Source: Cyanothece sp. BG0011
GTDB lineage: Bacteria; Cyanobacteriota; Cyanobacteriia; Cyanobacteriales; Microcystaceae
Assembly (NCBI RefSeq): GCF_003013815.1
Contig: NZ_PRLH01000056.1
Span: 1 to 40,896 of the forward strand
DNA length: 40,896 nucleotides
Direction of reading: 5' to 3'
Shown here: positions 33,646 through 40,896 of the stretch, one piece after another
Layout: every line of letters starts with the position of its first letter
How positions within the stretch are numbered: position 1 is the first letter of the stretch
Notes under the pieces: model-generated
The model's input: the letters and a program-made list of their open reading frames with translations, nothing else
Told to the model about the DNA's origin: nothing
Database searches by the model: none
Translations under genes and position numbers: made by a program

Positions 33646-34398
33646 GTGGAAGATTATCAACTGTTGATAGACCTTCATAACAGTGCCAATCGGCAGGGGC
33701 CAGGGGGTGATGCTGAGACGAAAATGGCTCTCGACCTGTCTATGATAGATCAGTCTGCCCCATTAAAGATTGCTGATATCGGTTGCGGTACCGGAGCCTC
33801 TACACTGCTACTTGCTCAACGATTGGAAGCTCAGATTACGGCAGTGGATTTCCTTCAGGCGTTTCTTGACGTGCTTGAAGGTAAAGCGGAAAATATGGGG
33901 CTTTCTGAAACAATAACCACCCTTTGCTGTTCAATGGAGAACCTGCCCTTTGAAAATGAGGAATTTGATCTTATCTGGTCCGAGGGAGCGATCTATAATA
34001 TGGGCTTTGAAAGAGGGGTAAAAGACTGGAAACCTTATCTGAAAAGGGGCGGCCTCCTGGTTGTTTCGGAGATTACCTGGATTACAGGCTCCCGTCCGTC
34101 GGAAATTCAAAAATATTGGGACGAGGAATACCCCGAAATAGATGTGGCATCCTCAAAGATCGGCATACTGGAGAAAAATGGCTATTCTCCCATTGGCTAC
34201 TTTATTCTACCAGAGCATTGTTGGCTGGCTAATTATTATCGGCCGATGCAAAATAGCTTTAAGGATTTTCTAGATCGAAACGGCAACAGCGAAGAAGCAC
34301 AGGCAATCGTGGAAGCGGAAAATCGAGAAATTGAACTGTATGAGAAGTATAAAAGTTACTACAGTTATGGTGTCTATATTGCCAGAAAGTTGAATTAA
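33646..34398 (+). CDS. SAM-dependent methyltransferase, probably acquired by transfer
   Basis: The protein has 250 residues with a class I Rossmann fold: IADIGCGTGASTLLLA binds SAM, ITAVDF ends strand two, and FDLIWSEGAIYNMGFERGV follows. The methyl acceptor is unknown. GTG 33646 is used, with AAGGAGA six bases upstream; the ATG at 33642 is out of frame. The gene is visibly richer in G and C than its neighbours (for example around 33690-33720 and 34040-34100), lacks the local codon style, and faces panC/cmk with a 14-bp gap. Transfer is an inference from composition. Confidence 0.88.
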   Translation: MEDYQLLIDLHNSANRQGPGGDAETKMALDLSMIDQSAPLKIADIGCGTGASTLLLAQRLEAQITAVDFLQAFLDVLEGKAENMGLSETITTLCCSMENLPFENEEFDLIWSEGAIYNMGFERGVKDWKPYLKRGGLLVVSEITWITGSRPSEIQKYWDEEYPEIDVASSKIGILEKNGYSPIGYFILPEHCWLANYYRPMQNSFKDFLDRNGNSEEAQAIVEAENREIELYEKYKSYYSYGVYIARKLN

Positions 34399-34412
34399 AC
34401 ATTGATAATGAA

Positions 34413-35939
34413 CTATTCATTGATTTGACAAAAATGAACAATTTTGTTGACCACCTCTTCAATAGTTAAGTCATCGGTGTTTAATTCCATCGCATCATTA
34501 GCCTTACGAAGAGGGGCTAAAGTACGATGACTATCTCGATAATCTCTTTGTTCAATCTCCCGTTCTAGTTGTTGAAGATCAAGATTATCTTGTCCTTGAG
34601 CTTGAAAATCCAGTAACCGTCGTCTTGCTCGTTCTTGGACTGAGGCGGTTAAGAAAATTTTAACCTCGGCATCCGGGAACACATTAGTACCAATGTCTCG
34701 CCCTTCGGCCACAACACCACCCAATTTCCCTAATTCCTGTTGATAGTTGACCAATTTTTGACGAACCGCAGGATAAGCAGAAATGGGGGAGACCAAGGCA
34801 GTAACTTGAGGGGTGCGAATGGCATTCGTCACATTTTCTCCATTAATGATCACTTGTGGCGGTTGCTCATCGGAGGAGGGGATAAATTTTAAATCCGCTT
34901 GGGAGACTAATTCTGCGATCGCACTTTCATCCTCCACGGAGATCCCTGAGTGTAACACTAACCAGGCCATCCCTCGGTACATGGCCCCGGTGTCTAAATA
35001 GGTAAAATTTAAAGCTTTAGCCACTCGACGGGTAACAGTGGATTTTCCGGCACCGGCTGGGCCATCAATAGCAATAATGGGTTTTCGGACTCGTAAAATC
35101 ATGTTATCAATGAGTCGAGTGGAACCGACATAAGCGGCGATCGCCAATAACCCGGCTTCTTCAATCGTTTCTAGAGGTTGTAGGGTTTGAGGATGGACAC
35201 ATTCAACATATTGAATGGTGATACCAGAATAAGCGCTGATGGTATCTTTGACGCAACCTACTAAGACATTAGTTTGTCTTTCTCCAGCCAGAAAAGCTTG
35301 TTTCGCCGCTTGTAACCCTTGATATAGGGCGATCGCTTCTTCTTTTTGGGCTTCTGAAAGATATTGATTGCGAGAACTATAAGCCAGTCCCGAAGGCTCT
35401 CGAACAATGGGACACCCTTTAATCCTAACGGGTAAGTTTAAATCCTGAACCAACTGACGAATAATCGCCAACTGCTGCGCGTCTTTTTCCCCAAAGTAAG
35501 CCACATCGGGGCTAACAATATTAAGCAGTTTCGTGACGATGGTGGCCACCCCTTGAAAATGGCCCGGACGAAACGGCCCGCACAAAGACGAGATCATGCT
35601 CTTAGGAGGAATGACTTGAGTGGGTTGGTCAAAGGGACTATTAACCCCCATTTCTTCGGGGGTTGGGGCAAAAATTGCCGTCACCCCTAATTCCTGACAC
35701 CGTTGAGCGTCTGTTTCGAGTTGGCGGGGGTATTGGTCTAAATCTTCGTGAGGGGCAAATTGTAGGGGGTTAACAAAAATGCTCACCACCACCACATCTA
35801 CCTCAGCCATAGCACGACGAATGAGACTCAGATGACCTTGATGTAAGGCTCCCATGGTAGGGACTAAGCCAATGGTTTGCTTGTCCCCCCTAGAAGCTAA
35901 ATAGGTACGTAACCCGGCCACAGTTTTCAACAGACGCAT
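34413..35939 (-). CDS. panC/cmk: Bifunctional pantothenate synthetase/cytidylate kinase
   Basis: This natural fusion is known from cyanobacteria. Residues 1 to about 283 are PanC, which joins pantoate to beta-alanine with ATP: PTMGALHQGHLSLIRRA, FGEKDAQQLAIIRQLV and SSRNQYLS. From about 287 to 508 is cytidylate kinase, which phosphorylates CMP/dCMP: the P-loop IDGPAGAGKST (291-301), YLDTGAMYRG and GRDIGTNVFPDA. All catalytic motifs in both halves are intact. It lies 14 bp downstream of rlpA on the same strand. Confidence 0.97.
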   Translation of the reverse strand: MRLLKTVAGLRTYLASRGDKQTIGLVPTMGALHQGHLSLIRRAMAEVDVVVVSIFVNPLQFAPHEDLDQYPRQLETDAQRCQELGVTAIFAPTPEEMGVNSPFDQPTQVIPPKSMISSLCGPFRPGHFQGVATIVTKLLNIVSPDVAYFGEKDAQQLAIIRQLVQDLNLPVRIKGCPIVREPSGLAYSSRNQYLSEAQKEEAIALYQGLQAAKQAFLAGERQTNVLVGCVKDTISAYSGITIQYVECVHPQTLQPLETIEEAGLLAIAAYVGSTRLIDNMILRVRKPIIAIDGPAGAGKSTVTRRVAKALNFTYLDTGAMYRGMAWLVLHSGISVEDESAIAELVSQADLKFIPSSDEQPPQVIINGENVTNAIRTPQVTALVSPISAYPAVRQKLVNYQQELGKLGGVVAEGRDIGTNVFPDAEVKIFLTASVQERARRRLLDFQAQGQDNLDLQQLEREIEQRDYRDSHRTLAPLRKANDAMELNTDDLTIEEVVNKIVHFCQINE

Positions 35940-35953
35940 TGTTTTGCTTCTTA

Positions 35954-36964
35954 TTAACGTCCCAAAATTTCCAATTGTACCGGAGCCACGCCACTGTTGA
36001 GTAAACCGATAACACTGGCCGCCCCTCTTGATAAGTCTATCACTCGGCCGTGGATATAGGGACCGCGATCGTTGATACGGACGATAACAGAACGACCATT
36101 ATGGAGATTCGTCACCCTTACTTGAGTCCCAAAGGGTAGGCTTTTGTGGGCTGCAGTCAAGCCGTTTTGATTATACCGTTCTCCGTTAGCGGTTAAACGG
36201 CCATGAAACCCTGGTCCATACCAAGAAGCCATTCCTTTACGACGACTGGTGACAGGGCGAACACTGGCTAAGCCGGATTCTTGGTTAGCGTCTTGCTCGG
36301 GCTTGACTATGGCAGTTAAAGGAGGAGCATCTCCCATTAATCTTCGTAGCCGGTTCGTGGCTTGTAGCGCGTCTACCGCTTCATTTCGGGTGGTATCAGG
36401 TAAAATAACTCCTTTATCGAGTTTGATAAGTTCTTCAGAATCTAATTTAATACTATGAGTTTGGTCAGAATTTAAGCTGACAGTTAAGTTTTCTGCTTTA
36501 AAATTATTATCTTGGCTGAGTTGATTTAGACGTTTAGCGAAGGCTTTAGCGCGCTTGAGGGCTTCGCTTTCGATTTGACTGGGATCGATGTCATCTCCCT
36601 GTTCTTTAAGGGCTGCTAAGTCGGCTTTTGACCCTAAGAAGGTTAACACAGGAATCTGACGAATTCTTAACGTCACTGCCAGTTGATATTGCCATTGATG
36701 AAGATGAAGTTTAGCTATCTCCTGTGAAGAAGTTTGACCATTGGCATTGGTTTTAATGGGCCCTAAACTGACAACATTCTTGGTCTCGAAATCGGAACTT
36801 TCCTGGGGGAGTAGCGTCCCTATTCCTAAGATTTCTCCTATTTGCTCCACCTTTCCACTGGTGTCAGATGCTTCTGAATTTTGTAGGGAAATGCCAATGA
36901 CGGCAGTTGTTCCTACAGTGGTCAATAAGGCAGTTGTTAGTCCGGTCCAAAATTTCTTATTCAT
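35954..36964 (-). CDS. rlpA: RlpA-like septal ring lytic transglycosylase/expansin-like lipoprotein family
   Basis: The protein has 336 residues. ATG 36964 follows AAAGGA and opens a signal peptide (KKFWTGLTTALLTTVGTTAVIG); a TTG at 37027 would add 21 polar residues before it. A long linker of about 215 residues precedes the double-psi beta-barrel: GMASWYGPGFHGRLTANGE, LPFGTQVRVTNL, VIVRINDRGPYIHGRVIDLSRGAA. These are the RlpA motifs including the catalytic-type Asp and His. It acts on peptidoglycan in the periplasm. No lipobox cysteine is seen and the SPOR domain of E. coli RlpA is absent. Confidence 0.93.
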   Translation of the reverse strand: MNKKFWTGLTTALLTTVGTTAVIGISLQNSEASDTSGKVEQIGEILGIGTLLPQESSDFETKNVVSLGPIKTNANGQTSSQEIAKLHLHQWQYQLAVTLRIRQIPVLTFLGSKADLAALKEQGDDIDPSQIESEALKRAKAFAKRLNQLSQDNNFKAENLTVSLNSDQTHSIKLDSEELIKLDKGVILPDTTRNEAVDALQATNRLRRLMGDAPPLTAIVKPEQDANQESGLASVRPVTSRRKGMASWYGPGFHGRLTANGERYNQNGLTAAHKSLPFGTQVRVTNLHNGRSVIVRINDRGPYIHGRVIDLSRGAASVIGLLNSGVAPVQLEILGR

Positions 36965-37552
36965 AGATCCTTTGTTAAGTGAGTTGTTCAACCCCTGGAA
37001 ATTCTTTTGATTCAATGGATTTTCCAACTTTGACTCCTCACAGAACTGCGTTTTACATTTCTTAAACCTTTACACAGTAGCATGAATTTTTCGGGGGGTG
37101 TCCTATTCCTAATAATCATTCGGAATGGTTTTCATTGAATCTTTAAATAAAGGTTTACACGAAAACGCAGATCCATTACGATAGTGAGTTTACTGAAATC
37201 GCCCCATAAACGATCCGTGAAACTGATGTGATCTAGTTGACCCTTAAGAAAGGGTTAATGGTGAAACCTTCGACTCTGTAGGAGACTCAACCCTGTAACA
37301 TCTCAGATGACATGGGAAAAAAAATTCAGTATTTATACGGAAAAATAACTGTGACATTTTAAACATTGTCACCCTGAAAAGTCTAAAAATCTTGATCGTT
37401 AGTCAGTGTTTCTATCAGATTTTCAAATCATCTCTTGACAAATAACAATAAAGAGCATGAAGCATCGAAACATTAATGTAGACTCCTCAGACTATCCATC
37501 TTCCTTAAGATAGATTAAACTAGACGAAGCAACCCCCCTTTGGATTTGTATT
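36965..37552. other. Non-coding interval between rlpA and the small membrane-protein gene
   Basis: This is a divergent promoter region. There is a small hairpin ACCCTT/AAGGGT (37240-37255) and a TTGACA at 37435-37440 that could be a -35 box for the plus-strand gene, without a convincing -10 at the right distance. No gene or RNA is recognised. Confidence 0.4.
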
Positions 37553-37759
37553 ATGTTAGCCATCGCCATCAGTTATTATTGGGTTATAGCTTTAATTGTC
37601 TTCTGTGTATGGTTTAAGACATTTTGGACGGATCAAACAACAGCTAAAAACGATATCTACTCTTGGATGGTGCTCGTTATTGGTGCTAGTTTCTGGGTGG
37701 TAGTCATTCCTTTTGCTAACTTGGAATTAGTATTGAAAGCTTATTCAATTCATCATTAA
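37553..37759 (+). CDS. Small membrane protein upstream of tocopherol cyclase
   Basis: The protein has 68 residues and two hydrophobic helices (IAISYYWVIALIVFCVWF and WMVLVIGASFWVVVIPFANL) joined by a polar loop. Its stop is 3 bp before the GTG of the tocopherol cyclase gene, so the two are very likely co-translated. Family not recognised. The position suggests a membrane or thylakoid role. Confidence 0.7.
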   Translation: MLAIAISYYWVIALIVFCVWFKTFWTDQTTAKNDIYSWMVLVIGASFWVVVIPFANLELVLKAYSIHH

Positions 37760-37762
37760 GCA

Positions 37763-38875
37763 GTGAAAAGCGAGAATTATCTTTTTTTAGAAAAATTGTT
37801 TGTTAAAGATAAATTATGGAAAACACCCCATTCTAGCTACCATTGGGATGGGACTTCGCGACGTTTTTTTGAAGGTTGGTATTATCGGGTTACTTTACCT
37901 AAACAGGGTCAAAGTTTTGCCTTTATGTATTCTATTGATGATCCAATAGGAGAAAAATATTATAGTGGTGGTGCAGCCCAGGTTTTAGGAGAAAATAATC
38001 AATATTTATACCGACTTTTTCCCGATGTTAAAAAATTTTGGGCGAGTCAAAAAGAATTAGCTTTATGTCATTGGAAACAAAATAATTTTAACCGAAAACC
38101 TCAAATTCTTGAGCCGAGTATTTTTCCAGAAATAGTAACAGAAGGATATCAAGCAACCCCTACTTTAAATCAGGGATATATTAAAGATCCTACTACTAAC
38201 AATTATTGTCGTTGGTGTTATGATATCAACCCTATAGATGGTTGGGGGAACCGTTTTTTTCCTCAACAAGCAACAGCAGGATGGTTATCGTTTTTACCAA
38301 TTTTTGACCCAGGATGGCAAGTTTTAATGGCACAGGGATGGGCAACCGGTTATATTGATTGGAATGGGAATAAGTATGAATTTAAGGACGTTCCTGCTTA
38401 TAGTGAAAAAAATTGGGGACATTCTTTTCCGAGTAAATGGTTTTGGATTAATTGTAATAGTTTTAAAGAAGAATTAGAGTTATCTTTAACGGTTGCTGGT
38501 GGAATTCGACAAGTTTTCAACTGGCAAGAATCAGTAGGTATTATTGGATTACATTATCAAGGAAAATTTTATGAATTTACTAGAGAAAATAGTCAGTTGT
38601 CTTGGCAGATTAAACCGTGGGGAAGTTGGATGATGGAAGGAAGAAATACAGACTTTTTAATAAAAATTGAAGGAAAAACAGAAGACATTGGGAATTATGT
38701 TAGGGTTCCAACTGCTGAAGGTTTACAGTTTCTTTGTCGTGATACCACTCAAGGAAATTTAAGCCTAGAATTATATGATAATGAAGGAAAACTAATCTTA
38801 AAAGCCACCAGTTCTTTAGGGGGTTTAGAAATTGGGGGATCTCCTTGGGAGCAAGATTGGATTTATGGAAAATAG
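37763..38875 (+). CDS. Tocopherol cyclase
   Basis: The enzyme closes the chromanol ring in vitamin E synthesis. The protein has 370 residues. Family features are the N-terminal TPHSSYHWDGTSRRFFEGWYYRVTLP, the FAFMYSIDDP strand, PAYSEKNWGHSFPSKWFWINCNSF and the C-terminal LGGLEIGGSPWEQDW. GTG 37763 is the only in-frame start near the family N-terminus; translation probably depends on the upstream small gene. An AT-only hairpin follows at 38898-38925. Confidence 0.93.
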   Translation: MKSENYLFLEKLFVKDKLWKTPHSSYHWDGTSRRFFEGWYYRVTLPKQGQSFAFMYSIDDPIGEKYYSGGAAQVLGENNQYLYRLFPDVKKFWASQKELALCHWKQNNFNRKPQILEPSIFPEIVTEGYQATPTLNQGYIKDPTTNNYCRWCYDINPIDGWGNRFFPQQATAGWLSFLPIFDPGWQVLMAQGWATGYIDWNGNKYEFKDVPAYSEKNWGHSFPSKWFWINCNSFKEELELSLTVAGGIRQVFNWQESVGIIGLHYQGKFYEFTRENSQLSWQIKPWGSWMMEGRNTDFLIKIEGKTEDIGNYVRVPTAEGLQFLCRDTTQGNLSLELYDNEGKLILKATSSLGGLEIGGSPWEQDWIYGK

Positions 38876-38897
38876 TATAAATTACATCAGAAAATTT

Positions 38898-38925
38898 GTT
38901 ATTTTAAAGTTATATTTAAAATAAC
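38898..38925 (+). terminator. AT-only 11-bp hairpin after tocopherol cyclase
   Basis: GTTATTTTAAA pairs exactly with TTTAAAATAAC around a 6-base loop. With no GC content it is a weak terminator candidate; transcript processing is an alternative. Confidence 0.4.
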
Positions 38926-39032
38926 TAAATTCATGAAGAAAGATTCTAAAACTTACTTTTTAGATTAATAATCAGACATAAATATAATTAACTGAGCTAA
39001 GGAAATACAAGATAAGTTAAAAGTTTTCTCCC

Positions 39033-39058
39033 TGCTCCTTACTCCCTGCTCCCCTGCT
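39033..39058. repeat. CTCCCTGCTCC repeat, reverse of the 6525-6578 minisatellite
   Basis: It contains three TCCCTGCT/CCCCTGCT-type units, the inverse complement of GGGAGCA. It lies about 40 bp upstream of the gene at 39101. Confidence 0.7.
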
Positions 39059-39100
39059 AACTTAACCAGTAGCATTAATGTTTATCTAAGGACTTAATTG

Positions 39101-40310
39101 ATGAAAGTTGGTATTATTCGAGAAGAAAAAAATCCTCCAGATTCTAGGGTTCCTTTAACTCCAGAACAATGTCAATATTTAATCGAAAATAACCAAGATT
39201 TAGACATATTTATTCAATCAAGTAAAAAGCGATGTTTTTCTGATTTGGAATATCAAGAAAAAAATATTTCTGTGGTTGAAGATGTTAGCAACTTTGACAT
39301 TTTGCTAGGAGTAAAAGAAGTTCCTGTTAATTCTTTGATTGCTAATAAAACCTATTTATTTTTCTCTCATACTCATAAAAAACAACCTTATAATCGTAAA
39401 CTATTACAAACAATTTTACAAAAAAAATATTCGTTTAATTGACTATGAATGTCTCTGTGATGCACAAGGAAAAAGAGTGATTGCGTTTGGTCATTGGGCT
39501 GGTGTTGTTGGGGCGCATAATGCTATATTAGCTTGGGGAAAACGTCAGCAAACTTTTGATTTAAAACCGATGCACCAATGTTATGATTTTGCTGAGGCGA
39601 AGACTTATTATAAAAATTTATCCCTTCCTAACTTTAAAATTGTGATTACTGGAGATGGAAGAGTTAGTAATGGTGCAGCAACGGTTTTAAATTTAATGAA
39701 TATACAAAAAGTTTCACCGCAAGACTTTTTAAATCAAGAATTTTCTGATCCTGTTTATACACAATTATCAGTTAAAGATATGTATGCTAAAAAAGAAGAA
39801 AATATATTTGACGAATCAAATTATTATGAACACCCAGAACAATATTATTCTATCTTTGAACCTTATACGAAAGTCAGTGATATTATGATCAATGGTATTT
39901 ACTGGGAGAAAAAAGTCCCGATTTTCTTTACAAAAGAAGATATGAAAAAAGATGATTTTAAAATAAAAGTTATTGCAGACGTAACTTGTGATATTGCCCC
40001 AAATGCTTCTATTCCTTGTACCATAAGGCCATCTACTATCGAAAATCCTATTTATGGTTATGATCCCAATTTAGAAACAGAAATAAATCCATTTGAACCT
40101 CATAGTATTGATATTATGGCTGTTGATAATTTACCCAATGAATTACCCCGTGATGCTTCAGAAGACTTCGGAAATCAATTAATTGAAAGAGTTTGGGATG
40201 AGTTGAAAAAAACTGATAGTCAAATGATTAAGGAGGCGACTATTGCTATCAATGGACAATTAAATAAACCCTACGAATATTTACAAGATTTTGTTAATTT
40301 TGAGAAATAA
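39101..40310 (+). pseudogene. Saccharopine/alanine dehydrogenase-family protein, frameshifted at A8
   Basis: The N-terminal frame (39101-39442, MKVGIIREEKNPPDSRVPLTPEQC) is the AlaDH/PNT N-terminal domain. It ends in out-of-frame residues at a run of eight A (39420-39427). Reading it as seven A joins TILQKN to IRLIDYECLCDAQGKRVIAFGHWAG and restores a protein of about 403 residues, with the NAD-binding region FKIVITGDGRVSNGAA and a C-terminal PNASIPCTIRPSTIENPIYGY. It resembles lysine-type saccharopine dehydrogenases, but the substrate is not certain. The cause may be a sequencing error, a true null allele or slippage on poly-A. Confidence 0.82.
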
Positions 40311-40390
40311 GTATAAATGTTTATTTTTGTTATCTATTCTAAAATATCTTATATAAAATATCGTTATTTATATCAAATATAAACTACATT

Positions 40391-40724
40391 TTAATCATTA
40401 TAATTCTGTTCAGAAGATATATCTTTTGATGGCATAATAGTTTCCGATATGGCTCTAAGAATACTAGCAAAACGGTCATAATCTACATAAGTTACTATAT
40501 GTTCTTGAGTCAAAATCTTTTGTAAAGATTCCCAGTCATCAACTAAAGAACCTACGGCTGCGTCTGGGGGAGAATCAGAATTAAAATTGTCCCATTCATC
40601 ACTCATTATTATCCAATAATAATCTGTATCAATGGATAAAGTTTCTATTTGGTCATTTTTTGCTTTTTTCAATTAAAAGTTTAAAAATAGATTCTAGTTG
40701 CTCGATTCTAATATTAATACTCAT
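40391..40724 (-). pseudogene. Small acidic conserved protein, frameshifted at A6
   Basis: ATG 40724 starts MSINIRIEQLESIFKLLIEK, which ends after 23 codons at 40653. In another frame, 40672 to 40391 reads NDQIETLSIDTDYYWIIMSDEWDNF and onwards. Removing one A from the run in GCAAAAAATGAC (about 40656-40661) joins EKSK to NDQIET and gives one protein of about 110 residues with no gap. I do not recognise the function. It is acidic and rich in Asp/Glu/Trp, like an immunity or adaptor protein. It and the gene at 39101 show the same kind of one-A change. Confidence 0.7.
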
Positions 40725-40813
40725 GGATTACATTGTAAGATTAGGTTATTACGCTATTCTATAATACGACAAGGAATTTACTAACCAAAAATTTTTAACC
40801 AATAGTATGAAAG

Positions 40814-40896
40814 TTAATTATATAGTTTATCAAGAATCTCTAAATGTTCCCTTACTCTTTCACGAGTAATTTCGCCATCTATTTCTGGTGATGACA
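40814..40896 (-). CDS. Partial gene, C-terminal end only
   Basis: An open frame enters from the right edge and ends SSPEIDGEITRERVREHLEILDKLYN at TAA 40814. The charged helical tail looks like real coding sequence. It is too short to assign a family. It lies 90 bp upstream of the frameshifted small gene on the same strand. Confidence 0.5.
   Translation of the reverse strand, partial: SSPEIDGEITRERVREHLEILDKLYN

Noticed and set aside
1-40896. CRISPR array, tRNA, rRNA or tmRNA
   Set aside because: No regularly spaced repeats of 24-40 bases with unique spacers and no tRNA-like cloverleaf were noticed; the repeats present are palindromic or tandem without spacers.

Overview
The window looks like chromosomal DNA from a unicellular cyanobacterium of the Crocosphaera/Cyanothece type. 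The octamer GCGATCGC (HIP1) recurs roughly every 2 kb, the DNA is AT-rich, and several genes are typical of cyanobacteria: a PanC-cytidylate kinase fusion, a tocopherol cyclase, tandem Tic22 genes and a cytochrome-oxidase operon of the ARTO type. The genus is inferred from gene content and codon style; no database was searched.

Layout. 1-2.9 kb: a TnpB-encoding IS200/IS605-type element has cut off the 3' end of a phoD-like phosphatase gene. It is followed by a small MITE-like repeat and a 42-bp perfect palindrome. 2.9-6.4 kb: smpB, a von Willebrand A protein, small membrane and exported proteins, a nested inverted repeat and a pentapeptide-repeat protein. 6.6-8.7 kb: a complete ISAs1-family insertion (16-bp ends, 10-bp target duplication) that carries an unrelated 277-codon gene next to an internally deleted transposase. 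8.7-14.6 kb, all on the minus strand: two DUF2231 membrane proteins, ctaC, ctaD, ctaE and a GMC oxidoreductase. CtaC lacks the CuA ligands, so the oxidase is the quinol-type alternative terminal oxidase. Three copies of an 11-bp palindrome lie upstream of the operon. 15.1-15.4 kb: a second MITE copy abuts an orphan TnpB-type guide-RNA tail that supplies the stop codon of accC.

15.4-26 kb: housekeeping genes (accC, a metallo-beta-lactamase-fold protein, a cysteine-dioxygenase-like cupin, riboflavin synthase, a bifunctional-nuclease-family protein, a ferredoxin-linked aldo/keto reductase, two Tic22 proteins, prmC). 26-31.6 kb: an MscS channel, then a five-gene run cbiM, cbiN-like, cbiQ, LipM-like octanoyltransferase and moaC, which lacks the usual cbiO ATPase, then a glutaredoxin. 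31.7-37 kb: an acetyltransferase, two conserved unknowns, a methyltransferase of foreign appearance, panC/cmk and rlpA. 37.5-40.9 kb: a small membrane protein with tocopherol cyclase, then two genes each broken by a one-base change in a poly-A run, and a partial gene at the edge.

The most distinctive signals are in mobile DNA: the cargo-carrying ISAs1 element, TnpB guide tails at two different gene ends, and a MITE family with a tolerated low-complexity insert. The operator array in front of the ARTO operon is the best regulatory lead.
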